Below, piece by piece: positions 40,616 through 62,132 of a DNA stretch of 64,000 nucleotides (position 1 is the stretch's first letter; each line of letters opens with the position of its first letter). The stretch covers positions 2,728,001 through 2,792,000 of the forward strand of contig NZ_CP009110.1 of the NCBI RefSeq assembly GCF_000739085.1, written 5' to 3'. The translations under genes were made by a program, and so were the position numbers. Source of the DNA: Amycolatopsis methanolica 239 (GTDB lineage: Bacteria > Actinomycetota > Actinomycetes > Mycobacteriales > Pseudonocardiaceae). The notes beneath the pieces were generated by a model. The model had not been told where the DNA came from. It saw only the letters and a list, made by a program, of their open reading frames with translations, and did no database searches.

Positions 40616-43135
40616 GTGCGAGTCCCCGTCAGCTGGCTGCTCGAGCATCTGGATGCCGGCGAGGTCGGACCGCAGGAGCTGGCCGAGGCCTTCGTCCGCA
40701 TCGGCATCGAGGTCGACGAGGTCCGGCCGCTGGACCAGGTCACCGGGCCGCTGGTGGTCGGCCGCGTCGCCGAGATCGAGGAGCTGACCGGCTTCAAGAA
40801 GCCGATCCGGTTCTGCCGGGTCGATGTCGGCGAGGAGGCATCCGAGGACGAGCCCGCCGACGACGAGGGCCCGTCCGGCATCCGCACCCGCGGCATCGTC
40901 TGCGGCGCCACCAACTTCGCTGAGGGCGACCTGGTCGTCGTGGCGCTGCCCGGCACCGTGCTGCCTGGACCGTTCGAGATCGGCTCGCGCAAGACCTACG
41001 GCCGCGTCAGCGACGGCATGATCTGCTCGGCCCGCGAGCTGGGCCTGGGCGATGACCACACCGGCATCCTGGTGCTCCCGCCGTCGACGGCCAGCCCCGG
41101 CGACTCCGGCCACGAGGTGCTCGGCCTCGGCGACACCGTCCTGGAGCTGACGCCGACCCCCGACCGCGGCTACGCCCTGTCGGTCCGCGGGCTGGCGCGC
41201 GAGCTGGCCGCCGCGCTGGACGTGCCCTTCGGCGACCCGGCCGCGCTCGAACTGCCCCCGGCCGAGGGCGAGGCGTGGCCGGTCGAGATCGAGGACCCCA
41301 CCGGCTGTGACCGGTTCGTGGTGCGCCGGGTGACCAGCCTGGACGCCGGCGCCCCGACCCCGTGGTGGATGCGCCGCCGCCTGCTGCTCGCCGGGATCCG
41401 GTCGATCTCGCTGGCCGTGGACGTCACCAACTACGTCATGCTCGAGCTGGGCCAGCCGCTGCACGCGTGGGACACCGCGTCGCTGCAGGGCGGTCTGGTC
41501 GTCCGCCGCGCGAAGCCGGGGGAGAAGCTCACCACCCTCGACGACGTGGAGCGCACGCTCGACGCCGACGACGTCGTGATCGCCGACGAGCGCGGCCCGG
41601 TGTCGCTGGCGGGCACGATGGGCGGCGCGAGCACCGAGATCAGCACCGAGAGCACCGACGTCCTGATCGAGGGTGCCCACTGGGACCCGCCGTCGATCAG
41701 CCGCACCGCGCGGCGCCACAAGCTGTTCTCCGAGGCCGCGAAGCGGTTTGAGCGGTTCACCGACCCGCAGGTCTGCGCGGCCGCGGTGGAGCGGGCCTCC
41801 CGCCTTCTGCGCACCTACGGCGACGGCAGCATCCAGCCCGGCCGCACCGACGTCGGCTCCGTCGAACCGCCGTCGCCCATCACGATGCCGATCAGCCTGC
41901 CCGACCAGATCGCCGGTGTGCGCTACGAGCGTGGCGTCACCGTCCGGCGGCTGAACCAGGTCGGCTGCAAGGTCACGGTCGGCGCGGGCGACGACGGTGT
42001 CGCGACGGTGACCGCGACGCCGCCGAGCTGGCGTGGCGACCTGAAGCAGCCGGCCGACCTCGTCGAGGAGGTGCTGCGGCTCGAGGGTTACGACAGCATC
42101 CCGTCGGTGCTGCCCGCTGCCCCGGCAGGCACCGGTCTGACCGCCGCGCAGCGCCGCCGTCGCACCGTGTCGCGTGCGCTGGCCGAGGCGGGTTACGTCG
42201 AGGTCCAGCCGTTCCCGTTCGTGGGCGAGACGGTGTGGGACGCGTTCGGCCTGCCCGCCGACGACGTGCGCCGCAAGACGGTGCAGGTGCAGAACCCGCT
42301 GGAGGCGGACAAGGACCGGCTGGCGACGACCCTGCTGCCCGGTCTGCTGGAGACGTTGCAGCGCAACGCTTCCCGCGGCTTCAAGGACCTCGCGTTGTTC
42401 CACATCGGACAGGTCGTGCTGCCCGGCGCGAGCCCCGTGCCGATGCCGGAGCTCGGGGTCGGCGGTCGCCCGTCGGACGAGGACCTGGCGCAGCTGGAGG
42501 CGGCGGTGCCCGCCCAGCCGCAGCATGTCGCCGTCGTGCTGGCCGGCCAGCGCGAGCAGGCCGGCTGGTGGGGCAAGGGCGAGCAGGCCGGGTGGGCCGA
42601 CGCCGTCCAGGCCGCGCGCCTTGTCGGCCAGGCCGCCGGTGTCGAGCTGCGGGTGCGCAACGCCGAGCTCGCGCCGTGGCACCCCGGCCGCTGCGCGGAG
42701 CTGCTCGTCGGCGACTGGCCGGTGGGGCACGCCGGTGAGCTGCACCCCAAGGTGATCGAGGCGCTCGGCCTGCCCAAGCGGACCGTGGCGATGGAACTGG
42801 ACCTGGACGCGATCCCGCTGCGGGACCGCAGGCCGGCCCCGGTGATCTCGCCGTACCCGCCGGTGCTGCTCGACGTCGCGCTGGTGGTGGACGCGAAGGT
42901 GCCCGCCGCGGATCTCGCCGAGGCCCTGGTGGCCGGCGGCGGCGACCTGCTCGAGGACACCTCGCTGTTCGACGTCTACACCGGCGACCAGGTCGGCGAG
43001 GGCAAGCGGTCGCTGGCCTACAAGCTGCGCTTCCGCGCCCCGGACCGCACGCTCACCGTGGAGGAGGCGACGCAGGCGCGCGACGCCGCCGTCGCCGAAG
43101 CGGCCTCGCGCTACGGCGCGGAGCTGCGCGCCTAG
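40616..43135 (+). CDS. pheT: Phenylalanyl-tRNA synthetase beta subunit
   Basis: 839-aa beta subunit. Domains in order: N-terminal RVPVSWLLEHLDAGE, the tRNA-binding OB fold (about 45-160, with ICGATNFAEGDLVVVALPG), B3/B4 editing domain (LSVRGLARELAAALDVPFGD ... SLAVDVTNYVMLELGQPLHA), B5 repeat, catalytic-like core, and the C-terminal anticodon-binding FDX-ACB domain (ISPYPPVLLDVALVVD ... GEGKRSLAYKLRFRAPDRT). GTG 40616 abuts the pheS stop. Confidence 0.97.
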   Translation: MRVPVSWLLEHLDAGEVGPQELAEAFVRIGIEVDEVRPLDQVTGPLVVGRVAEIEELTGFKKPIRFCRVDVGEEASEDEPADDEGPSGIRTRGIVCGATNFAEGDLVVVALPGTVLPGPFEIGSRKTYGRVSDGMICSARELGLGDDHTGILVLPPSTASPGDSGHEVLGLGDTVLELTPTPDRGYALSVRGLARELAAALDVPFGDPAALELPPAEGEAWPVEIEDPTGCDRFVVRRVTSLDAGAPTPWWMRRRLLLAGIRSISLAVDVTNYVMLELGQPLHAWDTASLQGGLVVRRAKPGEKLTTLDDVERTLDADDVVIADERGPVSLAGTMGGASTEISTESTDVLIEGAHWDPPSISRTARRHKLFSEAAKRFERFTDPQVCAAAVERASRLLRTYGDGSIQPGRTDVGSVEPPSPITMPISLPDQIAGVRYERGVTVRRLNQVGCKVTVGAGDDGVATVTATPPSWRGDLKQPADLVEEVLRLEGYDSIPSVLPAAPAGTGLTAAQRRRRTVSRALAEAGYVEVQPFPFVGETVWDAFGLPADDVRRKTVQVQNPLEADKDRLATTLLPGLLETLQRNASRGFKDLALFHIGQVVLPGASPVPMPELGVGGRPSDEDLAQLEAAVPAQPQHVAVVLAGQREQAGWWGKGEQAGWADAVQAARLVGQAAGVELRVRNAELAPWHPGRCAELLVGDWPVGHAGELHPKVIEALGLPKRTVAMELDLDAIPLRDRRPAPVISPYPPVLLDVALVVDAKVPAADLAEALVAGGGDLLEDTSLFDVYTGDQVGEGKRSLAYKLRFRAPDRTLTVEEATQARDAAVAEAASRYGAELRA

Positions 43136-43833
43136 GGCTGTCCACCGCCGAGGTGTTTGAGCGCTTCCCGCACTGACAACGGCGACAGTGCGGGATGCGC
43201 CTCGACGAAGGCGCGCACCCAGTCCGGCTCCGTGCGCGCGTAGTCGCGCAACGCCCAGCCGATTCCCTTGCGCAGGAAGAAGTCCTGGTCGTCCTGGTTG
43301 GCCTCGATCGCCGCGGTCAACAGGTCGCGGTCGGTGTCCGCCTTGGCGGTCACCTGGCAGATCACCGCCGTCCGGCGCCGCCACCGGTCCTCGTCGTGCG
43401 CCCAGCGCCGCAGCACCGGCGTCATCCGCTCGCGGTCGGCCCGCAGGAGCGACCCGACGCGGTGGATGGCGACGTCGTCCACGTAGTCCCACCACGCTCC
43501 CGTGACGATCATCTCCTCGTAGAGCGGCATCAGCGAGTGGTCCTGCCACCGTGCATAGGCCCGGTGCCCGGTGAGGTCGATCGCCAGGTAACGCTCCTCC
43601 CGGAAGGCGGCCTCCCGCCACAGCGCCAGGACCGCCGCGACGAACGAGTCCCGGTCCGGCAGCGGATGCTCCCCGAACACTCGCCGCGCCAGCTTGACTC
43701 GCTCCGGTTTGTACACGCCCCGGAAGTCCATCGCGGATTTCAGGTACCGGCGCATGTGCGCCGCCCGCACCGGATCGGCCAGCTCCGCCAGGCCCGAGCG
43801 CGCCGCCTGGACCAGTTCGTCCACTTCGTCCAT
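43132..43833 (-). CDS. AlkD-like DNA alkylation repair protein
   Basis: 233-aa all-helical HEAT-like repeat protein. AlkD features: KSAMDFRGVYKPERVKLARR, WREAAFREERYLAIDL, WWDYVDDVAIHRVGSLL, RWAHDEDRWRRRTAVICQ and FLRKGIGWALRDYARTEPDW, the last carrying the conserved Trp/Asp/Arg of the DNA-binding concave face. Such glycosylases remove N3/N7-alkylated purines. ATG 43833 has AAGGAA upstream. Convergent with pheT, overlapping by four bases. Confidence 0.92.
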   Translation of the reverse strand: MDEVDELVQAARSGLAELADPVRAAHMRRYLKSAMDFRGVYKPERVKLARRVFGEHPLPDRDSFVAAVLALWREAAFREERYLAIDLTGHRAYARWQDHSLMPLYEEMIVTGAWWDYVDDVAIHRVGSLLRADRERMTPVLRRWAHDEDRWRRRTAVICQVTAKADTDRDLLTAAIEANQDDQDFFLRKGIGWALRDYARTEPDWVRAFVEAHPALSPLSVREALKHLGGGQP

Positions 43834-43954
43834 CCGCGGTTCCTTCCCCGTCGGGTGGCATCGAGGATCCCGCCGCGAGTCGGCTGGCGGAAAGCGCCCT
43901 GATCCACGATCTTGTCGTGAGGTTCTGACCGCGCAGTCGACGAGAAGGAGCACT

Positions 43955-45541
43955 GTGAGCAAGCTCGTGCCCGCGATCCTCGCGGCCGGTGCGCTGGCGA
44001 GTTGCCTGGTGGCGGTGCCCGCGGCCGCCGCACCGCCGCCCGCCGAGTTCACGCCTGACCCGATCAGCTGGGGCGCGTGCGGATCGGACGGCCTGGCCCG
44101 CGCCGGCGCCGAATGCGGTTTCCTCGACGTGCCGCTGGACTACCGGGATCCCGCCGGCGCGAAGATCTCGCTCGCCGTCTCGCGCGTCCGCCACACGAGC
44201 GCCGACTACCAGGGCGTGATGCTCGTCAACCCCGGCGGTCCCGGCGGCTCCGGGCTTGGTCTGTCGGCCATCGGCCGCGCGGTGCCGAAGGACGCGGGAG
44301 CGTCCTACGACTGGATCGGCTTCGACCCGCGCGGCGTCGGGGCCAGCAGGCCGGCGCTGTCCTGCGACCCGGAGCACTTCGCCTACCGCCGCCCGGCCTA
44401 CGTGCCGTCCACACCGGACCTGGAGCGCACCTGGCTGCAGCGCTCCCGCGACTACGCTGCGGCGTGCGAGAAGAACGGCCCGCTGCTGGGGCACCTGCAC
44501 ACCACCGACGTCGCCCAGGACCTCGACAGCCTGCGCAAGGCACTGGGGGCCGAGCAGATCAACTACTACGGCTTCTCCTACGGCACCTACCTCGGCCAGG
44601 TGTACGCCTCGCTGTACCCGCAGCGGGTCCGGCGGATGGTGCTGGACAGCAACGTCGACCCGCGCAAGGTGTTCTACCAGGCCAACCTCGACCAGGACGT
44701 GGCCTTCGACCGCAACATCAAGATCTACTTCGACTGGATCGCCCGCCACGACGACGTCTACCACCTGGGCACGACGGGCAAGGCCGTCGAGGACCTGTGG
44801 TACGCCCAGCAACGTGAGCTGACCCAGGCGCCGGCGGGCGGCGTGATCGGCCCGGCCGAGTGGACCGACATCTTCCTGCAGGCCGGCTACTACCAGTCGA
44901 CCTGGACGGACCTGGCCGAGGCCTTCGCGGGCTGGGTGCACCGGCGCGACTGGCAGACGCTCAAGACCCGCTACGACAAGACGAACTCGCCCGGCGACGA
45001 CAACGGGTTCGCCGTCTACAACGCGGTGCAGTGCACCGACGCGCCCTGGCCGCGGAACTGGACCACGTGGAAGGTGGACAACTGGATCACCCACGCGAAG
45101 GCGCCGTTCGAGACGTGGGGCAACGCCTGGTACAACGCGCCGTGCCGCACCTGGCCGGTGCCTGCGGGCAAGCCGGCCGACGTCGACGGCCGTGGTGTCG
45201 CGGGCGCCCTGCTGATCGGGGAGGAGCTGGATGCGGCGACCCCGTTCGCGGGCAACCTCGAGGTGCGCCGCCGGTTCCCGCGGTCGAGCCTGATCGCGGA
45301 GCCGGGCGGCACCACGCACGCCGGCTCGCTATCCGGCAACGCGTGCGTGGACGAGCGGATCGCGGACTACCTCTCCACGGGGGCGTTGCCGCCGCGGCGG
45401 AGGGGCGATGGCCCGGACGCCGTCTGTGAGCCATTGCCGGAGCCGGTGCCGGAGGGCGCGTCCGGTGCCCGCGCGGATCGCCGAGGGTTCGGGCAGCCGG
45501 GCGAGCTGCGGGACGCGCTGCGTGCCGCGGTGCGTCACTGA
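43955..45541 (+). CDS. Secreted alpha/beta-hydrolase (tripeptidyl aminopeptidase-like)
   Basis: 528-aa exported hydrolase. Signal peptide: SKLVPAILAAGALASCLV, cleavage likely after AAAA. Fold marks: VMLVNPGGPGGSGLGL (oxyanion region), DWIGFDPRGVGASRPAL, nucleophile in YYGFSYGTYLGQVY (about residue 208), Asp in LLIGEELDAATPF and His in PGGTTHAGSL. Four cysteine pairs are possible. Streptomyces SlpD/E and Tap proteins of this type release N-terminal tripeptides. GTG 43955 has AAGGAG nearby. Probably monocistronic. Confidence 0.9.
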   Translation: MSKLVPAILAAGALASCLVAVPAAAAPPPAEFTPDPISWGACGSDGLARAGAECGFLDVPLDYRDPAGAKISLAVSRVRHTSADYQGVMLVNPGGPGGSGLGLSAIGRAVPKDAGASYDWIGFDPRGVGASRPALSCDPEHFAYRRPAYVPSTPDLERTWLQRSRDYAAACEKNGPLLGHLHTTDVAQDLDSLRKALGAEQINYYGFSYGTYLGQVYASLYPQRVRRMVLDSNVDPRKVFYQANLDQDVAFDRNIKIYFDWIARHDDVYHLGTTGKAVEDLWYAQQRELTQAPAGGVIGPAEWTDIFLQAGYYQSTWTDLAEAFAGWVHRRDWQTLKTRYDKTNSPGDDNGFAVYNAVQCTDAPWPRNWTTWKVDNWITHAKAPFETWGNAWYNAPCRTWPVPAGKPADVDGRGVAGALLIGEELDAATPFAGNLEVRRRFPRSSLIAEPGGTTHAGSLSGNACVDERIADYLSTGALPPRRRGDGPDAVCEPLPEPVPEGASGARADRRGFGQPGELRDALRAAVRH

Positions 45542-45582
45542 CCGCCCGTCCACGTGGCCGACGCGGTGCGGTTCGAGGCTGA

Positions 45583-46082
45583 TCATCGGCTCGTCCTCGC
45601 CGGCGCGAGCCCGAGGATCGGCTCGGCCACGAGCCCGTACCGCGCCGTGAGCCGCGGGTAGCAGCGCGCGAGCGTGGCGGCGTCGAGCGCGGGCCGCTCG
45701 CCAGGCGGCGCCCCTGCAGACCGGCCGCGCCCAGGACGGACGCGAGGGCCTCCCGGCACGCCTCGGCCACCTCGCCGGTCCCGGGCGGGGCCAGCAGCCG
45801 GAGCGCGAGACCGGCGAGTTCGCCGGATCGGGTGATCTCCAGCGGGTCGGCCGGGTAGCCCGCCAGCACGTCCGGGTCCACCAGCGTCCGGTGGTACGCG
45901 CGCCGCCCCCGCAGCATCAGCCGGCACACGCCGTCCCGCAGCTGACCGGCACCGGCGCCGCTGAGGACCAGGCCTAACGCCGTCCACACGTCCCACCGGC
46001 AGGCCCGCAGGTGCAAGCGCCGGAAGTGGTCGTGGAACCGGATGACCTCCAGCGCCGGGCGCCAGAACTGGTGTTTCCTCAT
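45583..46082 (-). pseudogene. Hypothetical helical protein, frameshifted near the C-terminus
   Basis: No known family. ATG 46082 begins MRKHQFWRPALEVIRFHDHF and the frame runs to about 45717 (ALASVLGAAGLQG), where a shift by one base is needed to continue as APPGERPALDAATLARCYP and end VAEPILGLAPARTSR at 45583. The two parts fit in composition and helical style, so a single-base lesion in GGCGGCGCCCC is likely. If no error is present the protein is altered after residue 122. Confidence 0.55.
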
Positions 46083-46208
46083 GTCTCCCCCAGTGGTCCG
46101 CGATGAGGTGAACAACGTTAGGACGGAGGTACGACAATTTCGGTTCGCGACCGTCCGGCGACGCTTGGTGACCGAAAACTGTCGGTGGGGGTCGCTAGCG
46201 TGCCGGGC

Positions 46209-46697
46209 ATGAACATCATCGAAGAGCACCGGAGCACACTCCGGGCTGGTGACACCACCTTTTCCATCGAAGTCACCGCGGTGCCGGGCGGCGGCCGTGA
46301 TGCGCTTGCCGACCGCCTCGTGATCAGGGTCGGCGCCGCCGGATCCGAGGGCGAGCCGGTGGCCGACAGCCAGATCGAGGTCGCCGCCGGTGCGGCGGCG
46401 ACTCTCGGCTCGGTGCTGTCGGAGACGCTGCGGCACCACGCGGCACTGCCCGATCCGGGTGGTCGAAGAGGCCGCGACCGGCCGGCGGGCCAGGGCAAGC
46501 CGTGGACGCCGGAACTCGAGCGGCGGTGGATCGCGGGGGAGAGCGTCGCGGACATCGCCCGCGAGCTCGCCCGCAGTCCCGGCGGCATCCGGGCGCGCCT
46601 GCCGCGGGTGGGGTGCGATCCGGAACGCCGCGGCGAGTACCTGCCCGATCCGCCCAGCATGCGTGCCGTGCCGGAGGGGAGCGGAGATGCGGCCTGA
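46209..46697 (+). CDS. Hypothetical protein with HTH-like C-terminus
   Basis: 162 aa, not recognised. Residues 1-85 form a beta-rich domain (MNIIEEHRSTLRAGDTTFSI, then EVTAVPGGGRD). Residues 100-155 read GKPWTPELERRWIAGESVAD and IARELARSPGGIRARLPRVG, an arrangement like a Myb/HTH motif that lets the protein bind DNA. It is divergent from the frameshifted gene across a 126-base gap. ATG 46209 chosen; GTG/ATG further up would add eight residues. Confidence 0.5.
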   Translation: MNIIEEHRSTLRAGDTTFSIEVTAVPGGGRDALADRLVIRVGAAGSEGEPVADSQIEVAAGAAATLGSVLSETLRHHAALPDPGGRRGRDRPAGQGKPWTPELERRWIAGESVADIARELARSPGGIRARLPRVGCDPERRGEYLPDPPSMRAVPEGSGDAA

Positions 46698-46766
46698 GCA
46701 GGACGCCACCCGATGGCGCGCTCGCATGAGCCCATCTCATCGGCCGGACACCGGAGGTGACGATGA

Positions 46767-49038
<2,272 letters not shown>

Positions 49039-49042
<4 letters not shown>

Positions 49043-49952
49043 CTCCTCCCGAACTGGTCGCGGCCGACGACCGGATGGCCACCGCGGCCGAGAAGGCCGG
49101 CGTGCTGATCGAGGCCCTGCCGTGGCTGCAGCGGTTCCACGGCGCCACCGTCGTCGTCAAGTACGGCGGCAACGCGATGATCGACGACGAGCTCAAGCGC
49201 GCCTTCGCCCAGGACATGGTGTTCCTGCGGCTGGCCGGCCTGCGCCCGGTCGTCGTGCACGGCGGTGGCCCGCAGATCACCGCGATGCTGAGCAGGCTCG
49301 GCATCGAAGGTGAGTTCCGCGGCGGCCTGCGCGTCACCACCCCCGAGACCATGGACATCGTCCGCATGGTCCTGGTCGGGCAGGTGAGCCGCGAGCTGGT
49401 CGGGCTCATCAATGCCCACGGCCCGTACGCGGTCGGCATCTCCGGCGAGGACGCGCAGCTGTTCACCGCCGAACGCAAGCAGGCCACCGTGAACGGCGAG
49501 TCCGTCGACGTCGGCCTGGTCGGCGAGGTCGCCTCGGTCAACCCGGACGCGGTGCTGGACATCGTCAACGCGGGCCGCATCCCCGTGGTGTCCACAGTGG
49601 CCCCCGACGCCGACGGCGTGGTGCACAACGTCAACGCCGACACCGCGGCCGGCGCGCTCGCCGCCGCGCTGGACGCCGAGAAGCTGGTCGTGCTGACCGA
49701 CGTCGAGGGCCTCTACGCCAACTGGCCGGACCGCTCGTCGCTGATCGACCGGATCCGCGTGGACCGGCTCGAGGAGCTGCTGCCGACCCTGGCCAGCGGC
49801 ATGATCCCGAAGATGGAGGCCTGCGTGCGCGCGGTGCGCGGCGGCACCCGCCGCGCCCACGTGATCGACGGCCGCATCGCCCACTCGGTCCTGCTCGAGG
49901 TGTTCACCTCCCGCGGGATCGGCACCATGGTCCTCCCCGAACAGGAGTCCTG

Positions 49953-49953
<1 letters not shown>
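49039..49953 (+). CDS. argB: Acetylglutamate kinase
   Basis: 304-aa kinase of the amino-acid-kinase family, second step of the pathway and the usual arginine feedback target. VVKYGGNAM near 38, [10 protein letters not shown] near 73, the Asn-binding block [19 protein letters not shown], and [20 protein letters not shown] with LTDVEGLY are present. The N-terminal helix ([18 protein letters not shown]) is that of arginine-sensitive hexameric enzymes. Overlaps argJ by four bases and argD by one (TGATG). Confidence 0.96.
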
Positions 49954-52595
<2,642 letters not shown>

Positions 52596-52606
52596 GCGAA
52601 GGCTGA

Positions 52607-54638
<2,032 letters not shown>

Positions 54639-54642
<4 letters not shown>

Positions 54643-55262
54643 CCGGACGCCTGTTCAAACGCGAGGAGCTGGCGATCGACCCGGTCGACCTGGCCCGCGT
54701 CCTGCTCGGTTCGGTGCTGGAGTGCGCGAGTCCCGCGGGCGTCGTGCGCGCGCGGCTGGTCGAGGTGGAGGCCTACCGCGGGGAGGACGATCCCGCGTCG
54801 CACTGCTACCGCGGGCGCACCGCACGCAACACGGTCATGTGGGGCCCCGCAGGTCACCTGTACGTGTACTTCGTCTACGGCATGCACTTCTGCGCCAACG
54901 TGGTCGGCCGGGAGGACGGCGAGGCGGGAGCGGTGCTGTTGCGCGCCGCCGAGATCACCGAGGGGGCCGATGTGGCGCGGTCCCGGCGCAAGGCCGCGCG
55001 CACGGACGTCGAGCTGGCCCGCGGGCCGGCCCGGCTGACCTCCGCGCTCGGCATCGGCCCGCAGCACAACGGAGCCGACCTGGTGGACCCGCATTCGCCG
55101 GTGCGCCTGCTGACGGGGGAGGAGGTGCCCGCCGAGCGCGTCCGGTCCGGCCCGCGGGTCGGGGTGGCGGCGGCGATGGACACCCCGTGGCGGTTCTGGA
55201 TCGACGACTCCCCTGCCGTGTCGCTCTACCGGCGCGGCGGACGGGCCCGCCCCGCCAAATAG
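54639..55262 (+). CDS. 3-methyladenine DNA glycosylase (AAG/Mpg family)
   Basis: 207-aa base-excision-repair enzyme that removes alkylated and deaminated purines. RLVEVEAYRGEDDPASHCYR holds the catalytic Glu, GRTARNTVMWGPAGHLYVYF the Tyr/Asn insertion region, and LARGPARLTSALGI the conserved RGP. Length matches bacterial members. ATG 54639 overlaps the VOC gene (ATGA). tyrS follows after 30 bases, the same neighbourhood as mpg-tyrS in mycobacteria. Confidence 0.93.
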
Positions 55263-55292
55263 TCCGTTGACCTCGTAGGAGAGTATCGAGCC

Positions 55293-56567
55293 GTGAGCGA
55301 ACACATCCTCGACGAACTGTCCTGGCGTGGGCTGATCGCGCAGTCCACCGACATCGACGCGCTGCGGAAGGACCTGGACGCCGGTCCGCTCACCCTCTAT
55401 GGCGGCTTCGACCCGACCGCGGAAAGCCTGCACGCCGGCCACCTCGTCCAGCTGCTGACGCTCGCCCGGTTCCAGCAGGCCGGCCACCGGCCGATCGTGC
55501 TCGGTGGGGGAGCGACCGGGCAGATCGGCGACCCGCGCGACATCGGTGAGCGCTCGCTGGTCACGCCCGAGGTGACCGCCGCCCGCCTGGAGAAGATCCG
55601 GGTGCAGCTGGAGAAGTTCGTGACCTTCGACGACTCGCCGACCGGGGCGATCGTCGAGAACAACCTGAACTGGTTCAAGGACGTGTCGGCGCTGGACTTC
55701 CTGCGGGACGTCGGCAAGCACTTCTCGGTGAACGTGATGCTGGCGCGGGAGACGGTGAAGCGGCGCCTGGCCTCCGACGGCATCTCCTACACCGAGTTCA
55801 GCTACCTGCTCCTGCAGTCCTACGACTACCTGACGCTGTTCCGGAAGTACGGGACGAAGCTGCAGATCGGCGGCTCGGACCAGTGGGGCAACATCGTCGG
55901 CGGGGTGGACTACATCCGCAAGGTCGACGGCGCGAGCGTGCACGCGCTGACCACACCGCTGGTCACCGACTCCGAGGGCCGCAAGTTCGGCAAGTCCACC
56001 GGGGGCGGGAACCTCTGGCTCGACCCGGAGTTGACCTCGCCGTACGCGTGGTTCCAGTACTTCGTGAACGTCGCGGACTCCGACGTCCTGCCCTACCTGC
56101 GCATGCTGACGTTCGTGCCGCGCGAGGAGATCGACGAGATCGCGCGGCTGACCGAGGAGAAGCCGCACCTGCGGGCCGGTCAGCGCCGGCTCGCCGAGGA
56201 GCTGACCACGCTCGTGCACGGGGAGGACCAGACACGCCAGGTCATCGCCGCGAGCCAGGCCCTGTTCGGCCGCGGTGAGCTGGCGGAGCTGGACGCCCGC
56301 ACGCTCGACGCGGTCATGGCCGAGGTGCCGGTGGGCGAGGTGCGGCTCGCGGACGAGCCGACGATCGTCGACCTCCTCGTGGCCACGGGTCTCGTGGACA
56401 GCAAGGGCGCGGCGCGCCGCACCGTGAAGGAGGGCGGCGCGTACGTGAACAACGCGAAGATCGCCGACGAGGAGTGGCGGCCGGAGCGGGCGGACGCGCT
56501 GCACGGGACGTGGCTCGTGGTCCGCCGGGGCAAGCGGAACACCGCTGGGGTCAAATTACTGGCCTGA
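55293..56567 (+). CDS. tyrS: Tyrosyl-tRNA synthetase
   Basis: 424-aa class I synthetase. Signature 1 is [17 protein letters not shown] (HIGH-like HAGH), followed by [18 protein letters not shown]; signature 2 is [15 protein letters not shown] (KMSKS-like). The C-terminal S4 domain ([20 protein letters not shown] ... [10 protein letters not shown]) binds tRNA. GTG 55293 is preceded by GTAGGAGAG. It is the last protein gene before the rRNA operon. Confidence 0.97.
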   Translation: MSEHILDELSWRGLIAQSTDIDALRKDLDAGPLTLYGGFDPTAESLHAGHLVQLLTLARFQQAGHRPIVLGGGATGQIGDPRDIGERSLVTPEVTAARLEKIRVQLEKFVTFDDSPTGAIVENNLNWFKDVSALDFLRDVGKHFSVNVMLARETVKRRLASDGISYTEFSYLLLQSYDYLTLFRKYGTKLQIGGSDQWGNIVGGVDYIRKVDGASVHALTTPLVTDSEGRKFGKSTGGGNLWLDPELTSPYAWFQYFVNVADSDVLPYLRMLTFVPREEIDEIARLTEEKPHLRAGQRRLAEELTTLVHGEDQTRQVIAASQALFGRGELAELDARTLDAVMAEVPVGEVRLADEPTIVDLLVATGLVDSKGAARRTVKEGGAYVNNAKIADEEWRPERADALHGTWLVVRRGKRNTAGVKLLA

Positions 56568-56929
56568 CCAGGGGAAACGCGGTTAAGGGACCCCCCTGTT
56601 CGGGCCCCATTTCGGGGCATGTAATCTTCTCTTCGTCGCCAGGGAGACCGGGCCGGGGCCGAGAGCCCCAGGAGCGCGGGGTACCGGGCGGGGGGTCACG
56701 AACCAAGCTCCCACCGATGGTGGTAGAGTGGGTGACCGCCGCCGGATGAAACCACAGCGTAATTGGAGTTGCGAGACTTCGTGCGCTGGAGGGGTCGTCG
56801 GGTGACACAACAAAGCGTGTTGTTTGAGAACTCAACAGTGTATTGATGAGCTAAAGCCAGTTGATTAGCTAGAACCCTTTGTGGGTTCCTTTGAGGCTAT
56901 GAGAATAGCCGGGTTTGATTTTCTGACAT
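56568..56929 (+). promoter_or_regulatory. rRNA operon promoter and leader region
   Basis: Gene-free 362 bases. Candidate -10 elements are TAATCT (56622-56627) and TAGAGT (56724-56729), but no clear -35 pairs with them. TTTGAGAACTCAACAGTGTA near 56823-56842 is the usual actinobacterial antitermination leader (boxA region). AGCTAA (56849-56854) and TTAGCT (56865-56870) form a small hairpin before the 16S start, part of the processing stem. Confidence 0.65.
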
Positions 56930-61842
<4,913 letters not shown>

Positions 61843-61918
61843 AAAGCTGCTACGCATCCGCTCTGCAACTCTGAAACACCACACCAGTTGGAACATCTCT
61901 GGTGTTGTTTCGGAGAGT

Positions 61919-62035
61919 TTCGGTGGTTATGGCGGTAGGGAAACGCCCGGTCCCATTCCGAACCCGGAAGCTAAGCCTGCCAGCGCCGATGGTACTGCAC
62001 CCCCGCGGGTGTGGGAGAGTAGGACACCGCCGAAC
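61919..62035 (+). rRNA. rrf: 5S ribosomal RNA
   Basis: About 117 bases. TTCGGTGGTTATGGCGGTAG at the 5' end pairs with CACCGCCGAAC at the 3' end; CCCATTCCGAACCCGGAAGC (loop C) is standard. Last gene of the rRNA operon, 76 bases after 23S. Confidence 0.96.
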
Positions 62036-62046
62036 ACCCTTTCCCA

Positions 62047-62090
62047 AGGGCCCGTTAGGATAGCCGATTGGCTCGCCTGACGGGCCTTTG
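62047..62090 (+). terminator. rRNA operon terminator
   Basis: AAGGGCCCGTTAGG (62047-62060) pairs with CCTGACGGGCCTTT (62077-62090) with one or two G-T or mismatched positions, ending in TTT. Its place 12 bases after 5S fits the operon terminator. Confidence 0.8.
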
Positions 62091-62132
62091 GTGTGTTTAC
62101 TGATCTTCACAACCTAGAAAGAGGAGGCCCAG